Assembly: GCF_008040105.1 (NCBI RefSeq)
Contig: NZ_VRMG01000004.1
Coordinates: 124,001 to 188,000 of the forward strand
Length of the DNA: 64,000 nucleotides
Source: Lacisediminihabitans profunda
GTDB taxonomy: Bacteria; Actinomycetota; Actinomycetes; Actinomycetales; Microbacteriaceae
Reading direction: 5' to 3'
In this document: one piece after another, positions 33,407 through 42,669 of the stretch
Layout: every line of letters begins with the position of its first letter
Numbering within the stretch: position 1 is the stretch's first letter
Translations under genes and position numbers: made by a program
The notes under the pieces: model-generated
Database searches by the model: none
Told to the model about the DNA's origin: nothing
What the model saw: only the letters and a program-made list of their open reading frames with translations

Positions 33407-34573
33407 CTACTCGGCCGGAACCCCGGGCCGCGCGGAGTCGGTCGGGCCCGCGGTGCGCCTGGCCCGCAGGCTGCCGGCGACCGTCGTGGCCGCGACAGTC
33501 ACGAGTGCCCCGAGAAGCAGCGCGGCATCCTCGCCGGGCCGGAGGAGATGCAACTGCGTGCCGAGGGTGGCCGCCGCCACGGGCACCCCCAGCTGACCGG
33601 CGGCCATCACCCCGAGCAGTAGGGGTTGCCCGACCAGCCGAACGGCGAGGTGAGCCACGATTGCCGCCGCCCCGAGGCAGACGCCGAGCAGGATCATCAA
33701 GGGATGGGCGGCCAGGTGGGAAAGCTGGATCGAGGCGCCGAGCCAGACGAAGAACAACGGTCCGAAGAATCCGTCGGTCACGGCGAACAACTGGCGTGCG
33801 AGCCGCCGCGGTTCGCCGATCGCGGCGACGACGAGGCCGAGGGCGAAGCCGGCGAGCATGATCGACACGTGCGTGAGCTGGGCGAGGCCGGCGAGGGCGA
33901 ACAGCAGGAGCAGGCTGATCCGCAACTCGAGCGCGAACTTGCGACGCTCAGAGAGCTTGTGTCCCCGTTGGCGCAGGCCGAGGCGGTCGAGGGCAAGCAG
34001 CCCGAAGAACGCGAGCACGGCGATCCCCATCACCGCGAGGGCGCCGAGGGCGGCCGGAGCCGAGTTCGCCGGGTCGATCGCGAGCGGAAGAGCCACGATG
34101 CACAGCGTGTCGGCGATGGCCACCTGCGCCACAAGCTGCAGCGACGATGGGCCGGTGAGGCCGATCGCCGCGGCGATGGGGAGCACGAGCGCGGCCGACG
34201 AGGAGGCGATCAGCACCGCATACAGCGCAGGATGCCCGGTTCCGAACAGCGCGGCGATCGCCAGCCCCGCGGCCACCGCAACCACCGCCGCGAGCACTGC
34301 GCCGACGGCGCCACGGCCGAGAGCGGACCGCACGGCCTGATCCCGCACCGGGATGTGGGAGCCCACGACGAACATGGTGAGGGCGAACCCGATGTTGGCC
34401 AGGGCGGTGAAGGTGGGTTCCCCCGCATCGATGAGCCGAAGCCCGGATGCGCCGATCAGGATCCCCCCGAGAAGCTCGCCGACGACTACCGGCAGATGCC
34501 ACGACGAGCGGCCGACGAGCACCGGACCGAGCAGCCCGACAAGCACGACGAGCGCCAGCAGAGAGAAGCTCAT
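33407..34573 (-). CDS. CPA2-type cation:proton antiporter
   Basis: 388-residue membrane antiporter with 11-12 hydrophobic segments. Motifs: GELLGGILIGASGLRLID, ANIGFALTMFVVGSHIP, AALVLPIAAAIGLTG, VAQVAIADTLCIVALPLAID (the Asp of the ion-binding site), and GFFGPLFFVWLGASIQLS. No C-terminal TrkA-N domain is present, so it is a short Kef/NapA-like form exchanging Na+ or K+ for protons. It is divergent from the amine-oxidase-like gene across 74 bases. Confidence 0.87.
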   Translation of the reverse strand: MSFSLLALVVLVGLLGPVLVGRSSWHLPVVVGELLGGILIGASGLRLIDAGEPTFTALANIGFALTMFVVGSHIPVRDQAVRSALGRGAVGAVLAAVVAVAAGLAIAALFGTGHPALYAVLIASSSAALVLPIAAAIGLTGPSSLQLVAQVAIADTLCIVALPLAIDPANSAPAALGALAVMGIAVLAFFGLLALDRLGLRQRGHKLSERRKFALELRISLLLLFALAGLAQLTHVSIMLAGFALGLVVAAIGEPRRLARQLFAVTDGFFGPLFFVWLGASIQLSHLAAHPLMILLGVCLGAAAIVAHLAVRLVGQPLLLGVMAAGQLGVPVAAATLGTQLHLLRPGEDAALLLGALVTVAATTVAGSLRARRTAGPTDSARPGVPAE

Positions 34574-34647
34574 GGGGTCACACTAGCTTCCTGGCGCGAC
34601 CTGGCCCGAGGCTTGGGCCTGTCATTTACGAGTACAGTGGCGATGAA

Positions 34648-36057
34648 ATGTCGTTCAGTCGCCGCAGTTTCCTGGTCGGGGCGGGTTCGGGTCTCTCCCT
34701 GCTCGTGTTGACGGCGTGCACCGACGGCAAACCGGTTCCCACACCCACCTCGTCGCCGAGCCCCACGATCGCCATTCCGCGGCCCGCGGGGATGCTGCGC
34801 AGCAAGTGGACGACCGATCCGTTCAGCCTGGGGTCGCACAGTTTTCTCGCGGTCGGAGCGACGCCCCAGCACCGCGACGATCTGCGGGAGCCCGTGATCG
34901 GCCGACTCTTCTTCGCGGGCGAGGCCACCTCGAACGACCTGCCTGGCACCGTTCTCGGCGCGCAGAACTCCGGCGCGCGCGCCGCGGGTGCCGTCGCCGA
35001 TGCCGCCACGATGGGCGAGCGGATCGCGGTCATCGGCGCGGGTGCGGCGGGGGCCGAGGCCGCGAGACTGCTCACCCTCGACGGCTACAACGTGGTGGTG
35101 ATCGAGGCGCGAAACCGGATCGGCGGCCGCATAGACACCCGCACATCCAAGTCGTGGCCACTGTCGGTCGAATTGGGCGCCTGGCGACTGGGCAAGGCAA
35201 CCGATGCCGCGCTGCTCACCAGGCTCGCCTCCCTCGGCGTGGAGACGAACCCCTTCACCGGCACGCTCCTTGCGCGCCCGGGGGCGAGCGCCTCGACCGT
35301 GAACACCGTCGGTCCGACCGCCGTGAAGACCGCCACGGACTGGGCCGCCGCGCAGGCCACCGATTCCAGCCTCAAGACCTCGCTCGAGAGGTCGGGAGCG
35401 GCCAAGACCGCCGCCGCCTCCACGATCGACGGATTCGCCGGCACCGCCTTGCTCGACCAGTACCTGGCCTCGCTTGCCACCACCAACGGCGCGACCGACT
35501 CCCGCCTGTCCAGCTGGTTCGGGATCGACGAGGACGTGCACTACGACCGTCTCGTCATGGGCGGGTTCGATGCGCTCATCACCGACGCCCTCGACGGCGT
35601 GAAGACCTCGCTTTCCACGGCCGTGGTCGGAGTGGCGTACAGCGACTCGGGAGTGAGCCTCAAGCTCGGCACCGGGGAGTCCCTCAAGGTGGACCGCGCG
35701 GTCGTCACCGTGCCGCTCGGCGTGCTGCAGCAGGGTTCCATCGCGTTCGAGCCGCTCCTGCCGTTCTCGCACCGCGCCGCGATTCAGGCCCTGGGCTCGG
35801 GCGCGGTGGAGACGGTGTGGCTGAGGTTCGACAAGCCGTTCTGGTCGACGGATGCCGCGGCCTGGAACCTCGTCGGCACCGATGATGACTTCACCAGCTG
35901 GATCAATCTCGAGGCCGTCACGGGAGAGCCGGTGCTCGTCGGGATCGTGGGCGGCGACGCGGCCCGCCGGGTTGCCCAGCTCAGCGACGACCAGGTAGTC
36001 GACTCAGCGCTGCGCGCACTCGTGCCCTTCGCGGGTTCGAAACCCCACTCGCAGTAG
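34648..36057 (+). CDS. Tat-exported flavin amine-oxidase-like protein with circularly permuted FAD domain
   Basis: 469-residue predicted Tat lipoprotein: SRRSFLVGAG twin-arginine motif (4-13) and a lipobox LTAC with Cys24. Residues 51-116 (SKWTTDPFSLGSHSFLAVG, GRLFFAGEATSNDLPGTVLG, GARAAGAV) are the block that normally ends a flavin monoamine oxidase. The Rossmann motif RIAVIGAGAAGAEAARLL comes only after it (125 onward), followed by the substrate domain, which ends RFDKPFW ... VGIVGGDAARRVAQLSDDQVV with no C-terminal FAD block. The order is therefore permuted. A TACAGT box close to the ATG suggests a near-leaderless transcript. The 3' end overlaps the convergent Pr6Pr gene by 77 bases. Confidence 0.85.
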   Translation: MSFSRRSFLVGAGSGLSLLVLTACTDGKPVPTPTSSPSPTIAIPRPAGMLRSKWTTDPFSLGSHSFLAVGATPQHRDDLREPVIGRLFFAGEATSNDLPGTVLGAQNSGARAAGAVADAATMGERIAVIGAGAAGAEAARLLTLDGYNVVVIEARNRIGGRIDTRTSKSWPLSVELGAWRLGKATDAALLTRLASLGVETNPFTGTLLARPGASASTVNTVGPTAVKTATDWAAAQATDSSLKTSLERSGAAKTAAASTIDGFAGTALLDQYLASLATTNGATDSRLSSWFGIDEDVHYDRLVMGGFDALITDALDGVKTSLSTAVVGVAYSDSGVSLKLGTGESLKVDRAVVTVPLGVLQQGSIAFEPLLPFSHRAAIQALGSGAVETVWLRFDKPFWSTDAAAWNLVGTDDDFTSWINLEAVTGEPVLVGIVGGDAARRVAQLSDDQVVDSALRALVPFAGSKPHSQ

Positions 36058-36745
36058 CCGAGCCCGGGGTAGCGGCACCGGAACTGGCCGCACCGGACCG
36101 TGACACGATGGCCCATCGTTCGTAGAGCGGCCGGGTTCGACTGATTGCGACCAGTCCGCTGGAGATTCCGCCGAAGAGGGTGAGGGCGATTCCGCCGAAG
36201 AGGAAGAATTCGCCCGGTCCGCTCACCTGGGCCGGGTCGAGGAAGAAGTACGGGTACCACCCCACGATCGGGCCGCGGACGAGTGTCACGAGCCCCCAAC
36301 CCACGGTGTAGACGAGCACGACGGCCACCGTGCGCCACAGGGCACGCCGTCGCCCGGGTGCCGCGATCCAGTCGAGCAGGGCTATTGCCGGCAGCCAGAA
36401 GTGCAGCACCTGGTCGGACCACGGCACGTCGATGCGAAAGCCGCGGGCCCCGGCCTGTTCGATGAGGAAGCCGAACACCACCCCGGAAGACACGGTCAGG
36501 CTGAGCACGCAGGCCCTCGTGGTGTCGAGCCAGGTCGGATCATCCGCTCCTCTCAGGCCGATCAGGCCCGTGATGACGGACACCACGACGAATGCCATGT
36601 TGCTTTGCACGGTGAGGTAGGCGAAGAAGTTGCCCGGGGTGAACGTCGCCGAGCCGAGACCCCAGACGAAGCGTGCCACAAGTGCCACGAGGCAGAGCGT
36701 GGCCATGCCGAGTCGCAGGGCGCCCAACGCCGCCCGAACCGTCAC
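35981..36745 (-). CDS. Pr6Pr family membrane protein, second copy
   Basis: 254-residue membrane protein: GLGSATFTPGNFFAYLTVQS, SDQVLHFWLPAIALLDWIAAP and GPIVGWYPYFFLDPAQVSG match the paralogue at 32572-33261. The C-terminal 40 residues (Ser/Ala/Arg-rich) overlap the amine-oxidase gene and may be an extension rather than domain. Start chosen at the GTG (TVRAALGALRLG) preceded by GGAGG; an ATG 17 codons upstream is possible. Confidence 0.78.
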   Translation of the reverse strand: MTVRAALGALRLGMATLCLVALVARFVWGLGSATFTPGNFFAYLTVQSNMAFVVVSVITGLIGLRGADDPTWLDTTRACVLSLTVSSGVVFGFLIEQAGARGFRIDVPWSDQVLHFWLPAIALLDWIAAPGRRRALWRTVAVVLVYTVGWGLVTLVRGPIVGWYPYFFLDPAQVSGPGEFFLFGGIALTLFGGISSGLVAISRTRPLYERWAIVSRSGAASSGAATPGSATASGVSNPRRARVRAALSRLPGRR

Positions 36746-36948
36746 CGTGCCGCCCACCTCCGCCGCACCGCGCGCGAATCTCGCGTCACGCTGCAACTGG
36801 CAGTCTACGAACCCGCGTCCGGGTTCCCCTCATCGGCAGTCGCGGTCAGTGCGGAGCGCCGCGTCGCCTCGAGCGTTCTCTCACGGAGAGCCAGCCATCG
36901 CGCAGCGTCCGAGCCCGCGCAGCACAGGTCGCCGTCGGCGCGCCGGGA

Positions 36949-38121
36949 TCAAAGCTCCTCCTGCACCCGACCGGCGAGTGCCTGAAGCAGCCCCTCCTCG
37001 CGCCGTGACATGGTGCGAGGACCGGAGTCGACGATGCACAACGCCCCCGCCGATCGTCCATCCGGGGAGGCGAACGGAAAGGCGGCGAAGAATCGGATCT
37101 GCTCCTGGCCGGAGGACGGCCTGTGGGCGGTTCTGGGGTCGGTCGAGGTGTCTTCGATGACCGCGAGTCCGACCTCGCCGGACGTGAGACGGTACAACTC
37201 CGCGATCCTCGCGTCTGCCGAGCCTTCCATTCCGAGCGAGGACTTCACCCACACGTCGTCCCCCTGCCTGAACACGATGGCAACACCGGTCGTGCCGAAG
37301 AGGTTGCGGGCGAGCGCCGTGACGACATTGATCCTGGCCTCGGACTCCGGTCCGAGCGCGGTGAGGTCGTCGAACGCCGGTTGGAGGGCGACCTCGGCCG
37401 GGGCGCGCACTTCGTGGGGCCGTTCGCTCGCGATGTCGAGCTTCTCCCACATGGCGGGAGCGATGAGGCTGGCCCAGCCGTCGAAGGACTTGCTCGAATT
37501 GCGGTTGCCGCCGGCGGAGAGCGGCGGGTCGAACGGCAGGAGGGTGACGGTCGGCCGTCCGACGCACACGGCGGCCGTCGCGTCGTTGAGGAGCACCACC
37601 TGCCGGTCGACGATCCGCGCGAGCATCCGCGGGAAGTGGATGCGGGAGGTCGAGGACGGCACGCCGATCACGAAGGTGGGCACGCCGTAAGCCGTGTTCT
37701 CCACATGATCGAGCAGGTCCACGAGCTGTCGCCGCCACATGCCGAGCGACGACAGCCCGAGCGCCTCGTTTGCTCCGATCGTGAGGACGAGGGCGTCGTA
37801 GCGCGACAGATCCATGCCGGCCAGAGTGGAGAGGCATCCGGCCGCGGTCAGGTTGCCCTCGGCGACGATGTCGATGTCCGCGCCCCGCCCGGTGAGCGCC
37901 GAGAGTCTCCTGGCCAGGTGTCCGGCGAGGCCGAGCTCGTGCGAAAGCTGGCCGTGCCCGACCGATGGCCCGTCGGCAACGAGAAGGATGCGGTCGGCAT
38001 CTACTCCGTCGGCATGAACCTGCGGAGTTCCTGTGGGTCTCGACAGATCGAGAGATGCCCGGGACACCGAGGCGAGCCACACCCGTGCGATCGGTCGGAC
38101 AAGTGCGGTGACTATAGGCAA
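36949..38121 (-). CDS. SGNH-like plus GAF domain protein (first paralogue)
   Basis: 390-residue protein. Residues about 40-215 have an SGNH/GDSL hydrolase-like fold and 260-390 a GAF domain (FGTTGVAIVFRQGDDVWVKS, FFAAFPFASPDGRSAGALCI). Block I reads LLVADGPSVGHG, so the catalytic GDS serine is replaced. Block III is TIGANEALGL, with Asn kept. The protein may thus be a non-catalytic sensor. Start is a TTG giving MPIVTALVRPIARVW; AAAGGG lies 9 bases upstream, and the start matches the paralogue. It is divergent from the gamma-glutamyltransferase gene. Confidence 0.78.
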   Translation of the reverse strand: MPIVTALVRPIARVWLASVSRASLDLSRPTGTPQVHADGVDADRILLVADGPSVGHGQLSHELGLAGHLARRLSALTGRGADIDIVAEGNLTAAGCLSTLAGMDLSRYDALVLTIGANEALGLSSLGMWRRQLVDLLDHVENTAYGVPTFVIGVPSSTSRIHFPRMLARIVDRQVVLLNDATAAVCVGRPTVTLLPFDPPLSAGGNRNSSKSFDGWASLIAPAMWEKLDIASERPHEVRAPAEVALQPAFDDLTALGPESEARINVVTALARNLFGTTGVAIVFRQGDDVWVKSSLGMEGSADARIAELYRLTSGEVGLAVIEDTSTDPRTAHRPSSGQEQIRFFAAFPFASPDGRSAGALCIVDSGPRTMSRREEGLLQALAGRVQEEL

Positions 38122-38288
38122 AGTCCTCAGCCCTTTCGACCGGAAGAATCGGTCTGCTGGGTCTGGGCAGTCGTTTGGGCGATTCTACCGCCGCGGCGTG
38201 GGTCTCGCTCGGCTTACCGCCCCGCGACCTGGCCGGTTTCGCCGGATCCTTTCGGGATCCGCGAGACGGCGTCTACTCTCGGAACACT

Positions 38289-40094
38289 GTGACCTTTACC
38301 CCACCTGAAGCCTTCACGACCCGTCCGACGCTCACGGGCACGTTCGGGATGACCGCCTCCACGCACTGGCTCGCCACCGCATCGGCCCAGGCCGTGCTGG
38401 AGCGCGGGGGCAACGCCTTCGATGCGGCGGTCGCCGGCGCGTTCGTGCTTCACGTCGTCGAACCCCACCTCAACGGGCCGGGGGGCGACATGACCGGGCT
38501 CTTCGCCACGGCGCGTGACCCGGGCACGGCGGTCGTTCTCATGGGCCAGGGGCCGGCTCCCGAGGGGGCCTCGCCGGAGCATTACCGGTCAGAGGGCCTG
38601 GATCTCGTGCCTGGGTCTGGCGCCCTGGCCGCGGCGGTGCCCGGCGCCGTGGACGCCTGGTTGTTGCTGCTGCGCGAGCTCGGCACCTGGGAACTCGATG
38701 ATGTGCTGGCCTACGCGATCGGGTACGCCCGCAAGGGGCATCCGGTGCTCTCCCGCGTTGGCGCGACCATCGCCGCCGTCTCCGACCTGTTCACGGAGCA
38801 CTGGCCGACATCCGCGGCCCAGTGGATGCCGAACGGCCGTGCGCCCGTCGAGGGCGACATCGTGACCAACCCGGCATACGCTCGCACGCTCGAACGGCTC
38901 GTGCAGGTGGCGAAGACCTCCAGCCATCCCGACGGCGGACCGACCAGACAGTCTCGGATCGACGCCGCGCGAGACGCCTGGCGCACCGGTTTCGTCGCGC
39001 GGGAGATCGACAAATTCGTGCGGCGACCGCACCGGCACTCGTCGGGCACCGACCACGCGGGAGTGATGACCGCCCGCGACCTCGAGCTCTTCGTCGCCGG
39101 ATTCGAGGCGCCCGTCACGGCGACGTTCCGCGGCTACACCATCGCCAAGACCGGCGCGTGGGGTCAGGGTCCGGCGCTGCTGCAGATGCTCGCGATCCTC
39201 GAGGGATTCGACGACGAGCACCTCGACCCCTCGACGGCGCTCGGTGCCCACACGATACTCGAGGCCGAGAAGCTCGCCATGGCGGACCGGGAGGCGTATT
39301 ACGGCGATCGCCGGGTGCCGCTCGAGCACCTGCTTTCCGCCGACTACAGCGCGGCGCGAATGGCGCTCATCTCGGATCGGGCGTCCCTCGAGTTCCGGCC
39401 GGGCACCGTGCCGGGCTTCGACGCGTTCGTGCCCACCCTGCGCACCGAGTACGACCCGAGCTTCGCCGGAGTCGGGGAGCCCACGGTGGCCTCGAGCGGA
39501 GAGACCCGCGGGGACACCTGTCACATCGACGTAGTCGACTGCTGGGGCAACATGATCGCCGCGACACCCTCCGGCGGGTGGCTGCAGTCGTCCCCGACCA
39601 TTCCCGAGCTCGGGTTCTGTCTGGGGTCGAGGCTGCAGATGACCTGGCTCGAGCCGGGTTCGCCGTCGACACTGACTCCGGGGAAGCGGCCTCGCACCAC
39701 GCTCACGCCCACCCTCGTGCTCAAGGACGGAAAGGCGATCGCCGCGCTCGGCTCCCCCGGCGGCGACCAGCAGGATCTGTGGCAGCTGCTGTACCTCCTG
39801 CGCACGCTCGTCGGCGGCTATGCGCCCCAACAGGCGATCGACGCACCGATGTTCCACTCCACGTCGTATCCTGGCTCGTTCTGGCCGCGCACCTGGGAGC
39901 CGGGAGGCGTCGTGGCCGAGGGGCGACTGGGCGACGGGGTGATCGACGACCTGATCGCCCGTGGGCATCGGGTCACCCGGGTCGGCGACTGGACGCTCGG
40001 TCGCATCTCGGCCGTCGGCATCGATCCGACGACCGGGGTTCTCAGCGCCGCGGCGAACCCCCGCGGGGCGCAGGGCTACGCGGCCGGCCGGTAG
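38289..40094 (+). CDS. ggt: Gamma-glutamyltransferase family protein
   Basis: 601-residue Ntn-hydrolase that hydrolyses or transfers gamma-glutamyl groups, typically of glutathione-like peptides; some members cleave cephalosporin side chains. Seen: ATASAQAVLERGGNAFDAAV, EPHLNGPGGDM, and the self-cleavage site SGETRGDTCHIDVVD, where Thr becomes the N-terminal nucleophile of the small subunit, then TPSGGWLQSSPTIPELGF and ALGSPGGDQQDLW. No signal peptide, so it is likely cytosolic. The GTG (MTFTPPEAFTT) is the best start; a TACTCT box lies 9 bases upstream, consistent with a leaderless transcript. Confidence 0.88.
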   Translation: MTFTPPEAFTTRPTLTGTFGMTASTHWLATASAQAVLERGGNAFDAAVAGAFVLHVVEPHLNGPGGDMTGLFATARDPGTAVVLMGQGPAPEGASPEHYRSEGLDLVPGSGALAAAVPGAVDAWLLLLRELGTWELDDVLAYAIGYARKGHPVLSRVGATIAAVSDLFTEHWPTSAAQWMPNGRAPVEGDIVTNPAYARTLERLVQVAKTSSHPDGGPTRQSRIDAARDAWRTGFVAREIDKFVRRPHRHSSGTDHAGVMTARDLELFVAGFEAPVTATFRGYTIAKTGAWGQGPALLQMLAILEGFDDEHLDPSTALGAHTILEAEKLAMADREAYYGDRRVPLEHLLSADYSAARMALISDRASLEFRPGTVPGFDAFVPTLRTEYDPSFAGVGEPTVASSGETRGDTCHIDVVDCWGNMIAATPSGGWLQSSPTIPELGFCLGSRLQMTWLEPGSPSTLTPGKRPRTTLTPTLVLKDGKAIAALGSPGGDQQDLWQLLYLLRTLVGGYAPQQAIDAPMFHSTSYPGSFWPRTWEPGGVVAEGRLGDGVIDDLIARGHRVTRVGDWTLGRISAVGIDPTTGVLSAAANPRGAQGYAAGR

Positions 40095-40112
40095 CACCCC
40101 GGCCGACGCTCG

Positions 40113-41327
40113 TCAGCCGGCCAGGTCGCGGTCCGACCGGGCCCACAGTTGCCGCTGCACCCGGATGGCGAGCGAGCGCAGAAGGGCGGAGTCCGACCGG
40201 GAGAAGCTGCGCGGCTCCGTGTCGACGATGCACAACGCGCCCACGCGATGGCCATTGGATGACTCGATCGCCTGCCCGGCGTAGAAACGAAGGTGGGTCT
40301 CGCCCCGCACGAGCGGATGATCTCGAAATCGCGCGTCCCCGGTCGCGTCTTCGACGACGAAGGTCTCGGTGCCGGTGATCGTCACCTTGCAGAAGGCGGT
40401 TGCTCGCGGCGTCATCTCGTTGGGCATGCCCGTGGCCGCCTTGATCCACTGCCGATCGTGGTCGATGAAGGTGATCGCCGCGCCGGAGACGCCGAAGAGG
40501 TCCCTGGCCGTGCGAGCGATGGCGTCGAACTCCTCCTCCGGCTCCGTGTCCAGGATACCGAGCGCGTCGAGGGCCCGCTGCCTGGCTTCCTCGTCGTGCC
40601 CGGCCGTGCGCGCGTACCGATCGGTCGGGTCGATCCGGTTGTGGAGCCACGGCACGATGAGTGCCGCCCAGCGCTCATAGGTGTCCCGGCCGCGGTAACG
40701 ATCCGTGTCCGTCGCCGCCGGAGGCACGAACGGCACGAAGGTGGCCCTCTCGTGACCCGAGCACGCGCGTCGACTGTGCGCATTGATGAGTCGCGCGTGG
40801 TGGTTGAACAGCACGCGCAGGGGTCGGGGAAAGTGCGAGATCGCCTCCATCGGTGGCACCCCGACGATCAGCAACTGGGGGCCGGTCGGTGACGCGGATT
40901 CGACATGGTCGATGAGCGCGCCGAGGTGGCTCTCCCACGCGCGGCAGGACGACAGTCCGAGCACCTCGTTGAGCCCGATGGTCGTGATGACGGCATCGAA
41001 TCGCTCCAGCCGCGTGGAACCGAGCGCGGCGACGATGGTTGCGGCGGTGAGGGTGCCGTCGGCGTGCACGTCGATGTCGGCCGCCCTGCCGGTGCGAGCC
41101 GACAATTGCCGCGCGAGGGCGCCGGGAAGGGCGAGGTCGTGGCTCAGCACGCCGTGACCGACCGCCGGGCCGTTGCCGATGAGCAGGATCTGGTCCGGCG
41201 CACTCCCGGCGCTGTGCACCTGGGGAAGCCCAGACGGCCGGGGCAGGGCGCTCCAATAGCGGGACATCGTCGTCGTCCACAGTCGCACCGCCGGGCGGGC
41301 GAGCGCGGAGACGAACCACCACAGCAT
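40113..41327 (-). CDS. SGNH-like plus GAF domain protein (second paralogue)
   Basis: 404-residue paralogue of the protein encoded at 36949-38121, with the same two-part design. Block I reads LLIGNGPAVGHGVLSHDLAL, again without the catalytic serine, and block III is TIGLNEVLGL. The GAF part is closer to free-standing GAF sensors: FGVSGAAITFIDHDRQWIKA, TAFCKVTITGTETFVVEDA, RFYAGQAIESSNGHRVGALC. The ATG (MLWWFVSALARPAVRLW) with GGGGGG 7 bases upstream is preferred to a TTG six codons earlier. The pair flanks ggt, which suggests duplication of one gene around it. Confidence 0.78.
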   Translation of the reverse strand: MLWWFVSALARPAVRLWTTTMSRYWSALPRPSGLPQVHSAGSAPDQILLIGNGPAVGHGVLSHDLALPGALARQLSARTGRAADIDVHADGTLTAATIVAALGSTRLERFDAVITTIGLNEVLGLSSCRAWESHLGALIDHVESASPTGPQLLIVGVPPMEAISHFPRPLRVLFNHHARLINAHSRRACSGHERATFVPFVPPAATDTDRYRGRDTYERWAALIVPWLHNRIDPTDRYARTAGHDEEARQRALDALGILDTEPEEEFDAIARTARDLFGVSGAAITFIDHDRQWIKAATGMPNEMTPRATAFCKVTITGTETFVVEDATGDARFRDHPLVRGETHLRFYAGQAIESSNGHRVGALCIVDTEPRSFSRSDSALLRSLAIRVQRQLWARSDRDLAG

Positions 41328-41470
41328 CCGCATGCCCCCCGACAAGACAACCAGGTCGTGGCACAGCGACCACGACAGCCCATTGTAGGCTCAGCATCTC
41401 GTCGCGCCGCCGCATCAGGAACGCCGTGTCTCAATGTCACCGCCACGGGGCCCGCGGGCCGCCGGACGCG

Positions 41471-42120
41471 TCAGGAGCGGCCGGGCGGCGATCCGTCTGG
41501 CGCGCTCGGGTTGGCGATCTTCAGCTGCGCGAGTTCGACGCGCAACGCCCCGACCATCTCGATCAGCTCGGTGAGTTCGGCGCGGGTCTCCTGCGCCTCC
41601 ACCTCCTCGACGATCGATACCTGGGCGATGAGCCACGACGCGAGGGTCGCGGCGATCACCCCGACGAGGGCCAGGCCGCAGACCATGAGGCCGACCGCGA
41701 CCACCCTGCCCTCGACCGTGACCGGAACGAAGTCACCGAACCCCACGGTGGTGACGGTCTCGCACGCCCACCAGATCGCGTCGCCGAAGTTGGTGATCTT
41801 CGAGTGCGGCGCTGGACGCTCAGCCTCGAGCACCGCCAGTGCTGAGAGGAACACCAACAGCACCGATGAGCCGACGACGTAGATCGCGATCCGTCCGCGC
41901 AGCGCCTTGCCGAAGATGCGCTGCATCACCGCGAAGAGGGTGAACACGCGAAGCAGCCTGAGCGGCTGGAGAAAGGGCAGGGCCACGAGAAAGAAGTCGA
42001 TGAGGTGGCCGAGGAACCAGCGCGCGCGGTCCTCAGCCAACACGAGCTTGATCAGAAAGTCGACGGCGAAGAGCCCCCAGCTGCCCCAGATCACGACTTG
42101 GGCGATCTCACCGGCCGTTC
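41471..42120 (-). pseudogene. Two-pore-type potassium channel gene, 5' truncated at repeat copy A
   Basis: Voltage-gated-like K+ channel remnant or shortened gene. S3-S4-like segments (LIDFFLVALPFLQPLRLLRVF) are followed by the pore: DAIWWACETVTTVGFGDFVPV with selectivity filter TVGFGD, the last helix, and a coiled-coil tail (VEEVEAQETRAELTEL). The coding similarity continues upstream of the first possible start (GTG at 42094) as AGEIAQVVIWGSWGLF and then runs straight into repeat copy A at 42121, where a stop follows. The N-terminus and first helix are therefore lost. It may still be translated from 42094 as a shortened channel. Confidence 0.68.
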
Positions 42121-42650
42121 GTGACGACTCGCTTCAGTCGGTGAACGTGAGCGAGGTCCTCTTGTCCCACGCTGCGTCTGGCCGTCTGCGACGTTGCCGA
42201 TCTCGTGGTCGTGTCCCTCGACCCCGTCGCGGCCGCCCCGGCCGCCCTCCGCCGCACGCCGGTCGCCGCGACGACGCGTTCCTGAAGCCGGACCTTCTCG
42301 GCCCTCTGGCGGTGCCGCCCGCGACGGTCGGGCCGTGTTCTGCAGGACGGGCCCCGGAGGCTTGGGCGCCTACCCCACAGACTCTGGTTATGCAGGACAG
42401 CTTGTGCAGGACACGGCAGGGGTGTGGCGACCGGAAGACTCCCGGTCTGCAGTGCGCTCCCGTCGGTTCTGCACTCATCGTCCTCGCCATCCGCCCGAGC
42501 CGTCCTGCAGAACCCGCCTGCCGTCCTGCACAACCTGTCCTGCATAACTGGAGTCTGCGGGGCGTGTGCCCGTGAACGGCGGAGCCGTCCTGCACAACCC
42601 GCGCCAGGGCAAGCGAGTGCCGCACCCAATCAACCAACCTGCCTGGGCAG
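42121..42650. mobile_element. Repeat family copy A (right terminal inverted repeat present, left end lost)
   Basis: About 530 bases with no supportable gene. It starts GTGACGACTCGCTTCAGTCGG, as in copies B and C, but lacks the left terminal repeat. Inner inverted arms of 76 bases (42337-42412 and about 42523-42598) agree at 36 of 40 positions in their loop-proximal halves and carry TGCAGGAC motifs. The right end (42623-42650) is the reverse complement of the left end of copy C (CTGCCCAGGC...GATTGGGTG). It lies between the truncated channel and an ABC permease. Confidence 0.78.
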
Positions 42651-42669
42651 TACTCCTAGTGGCTCAGCT

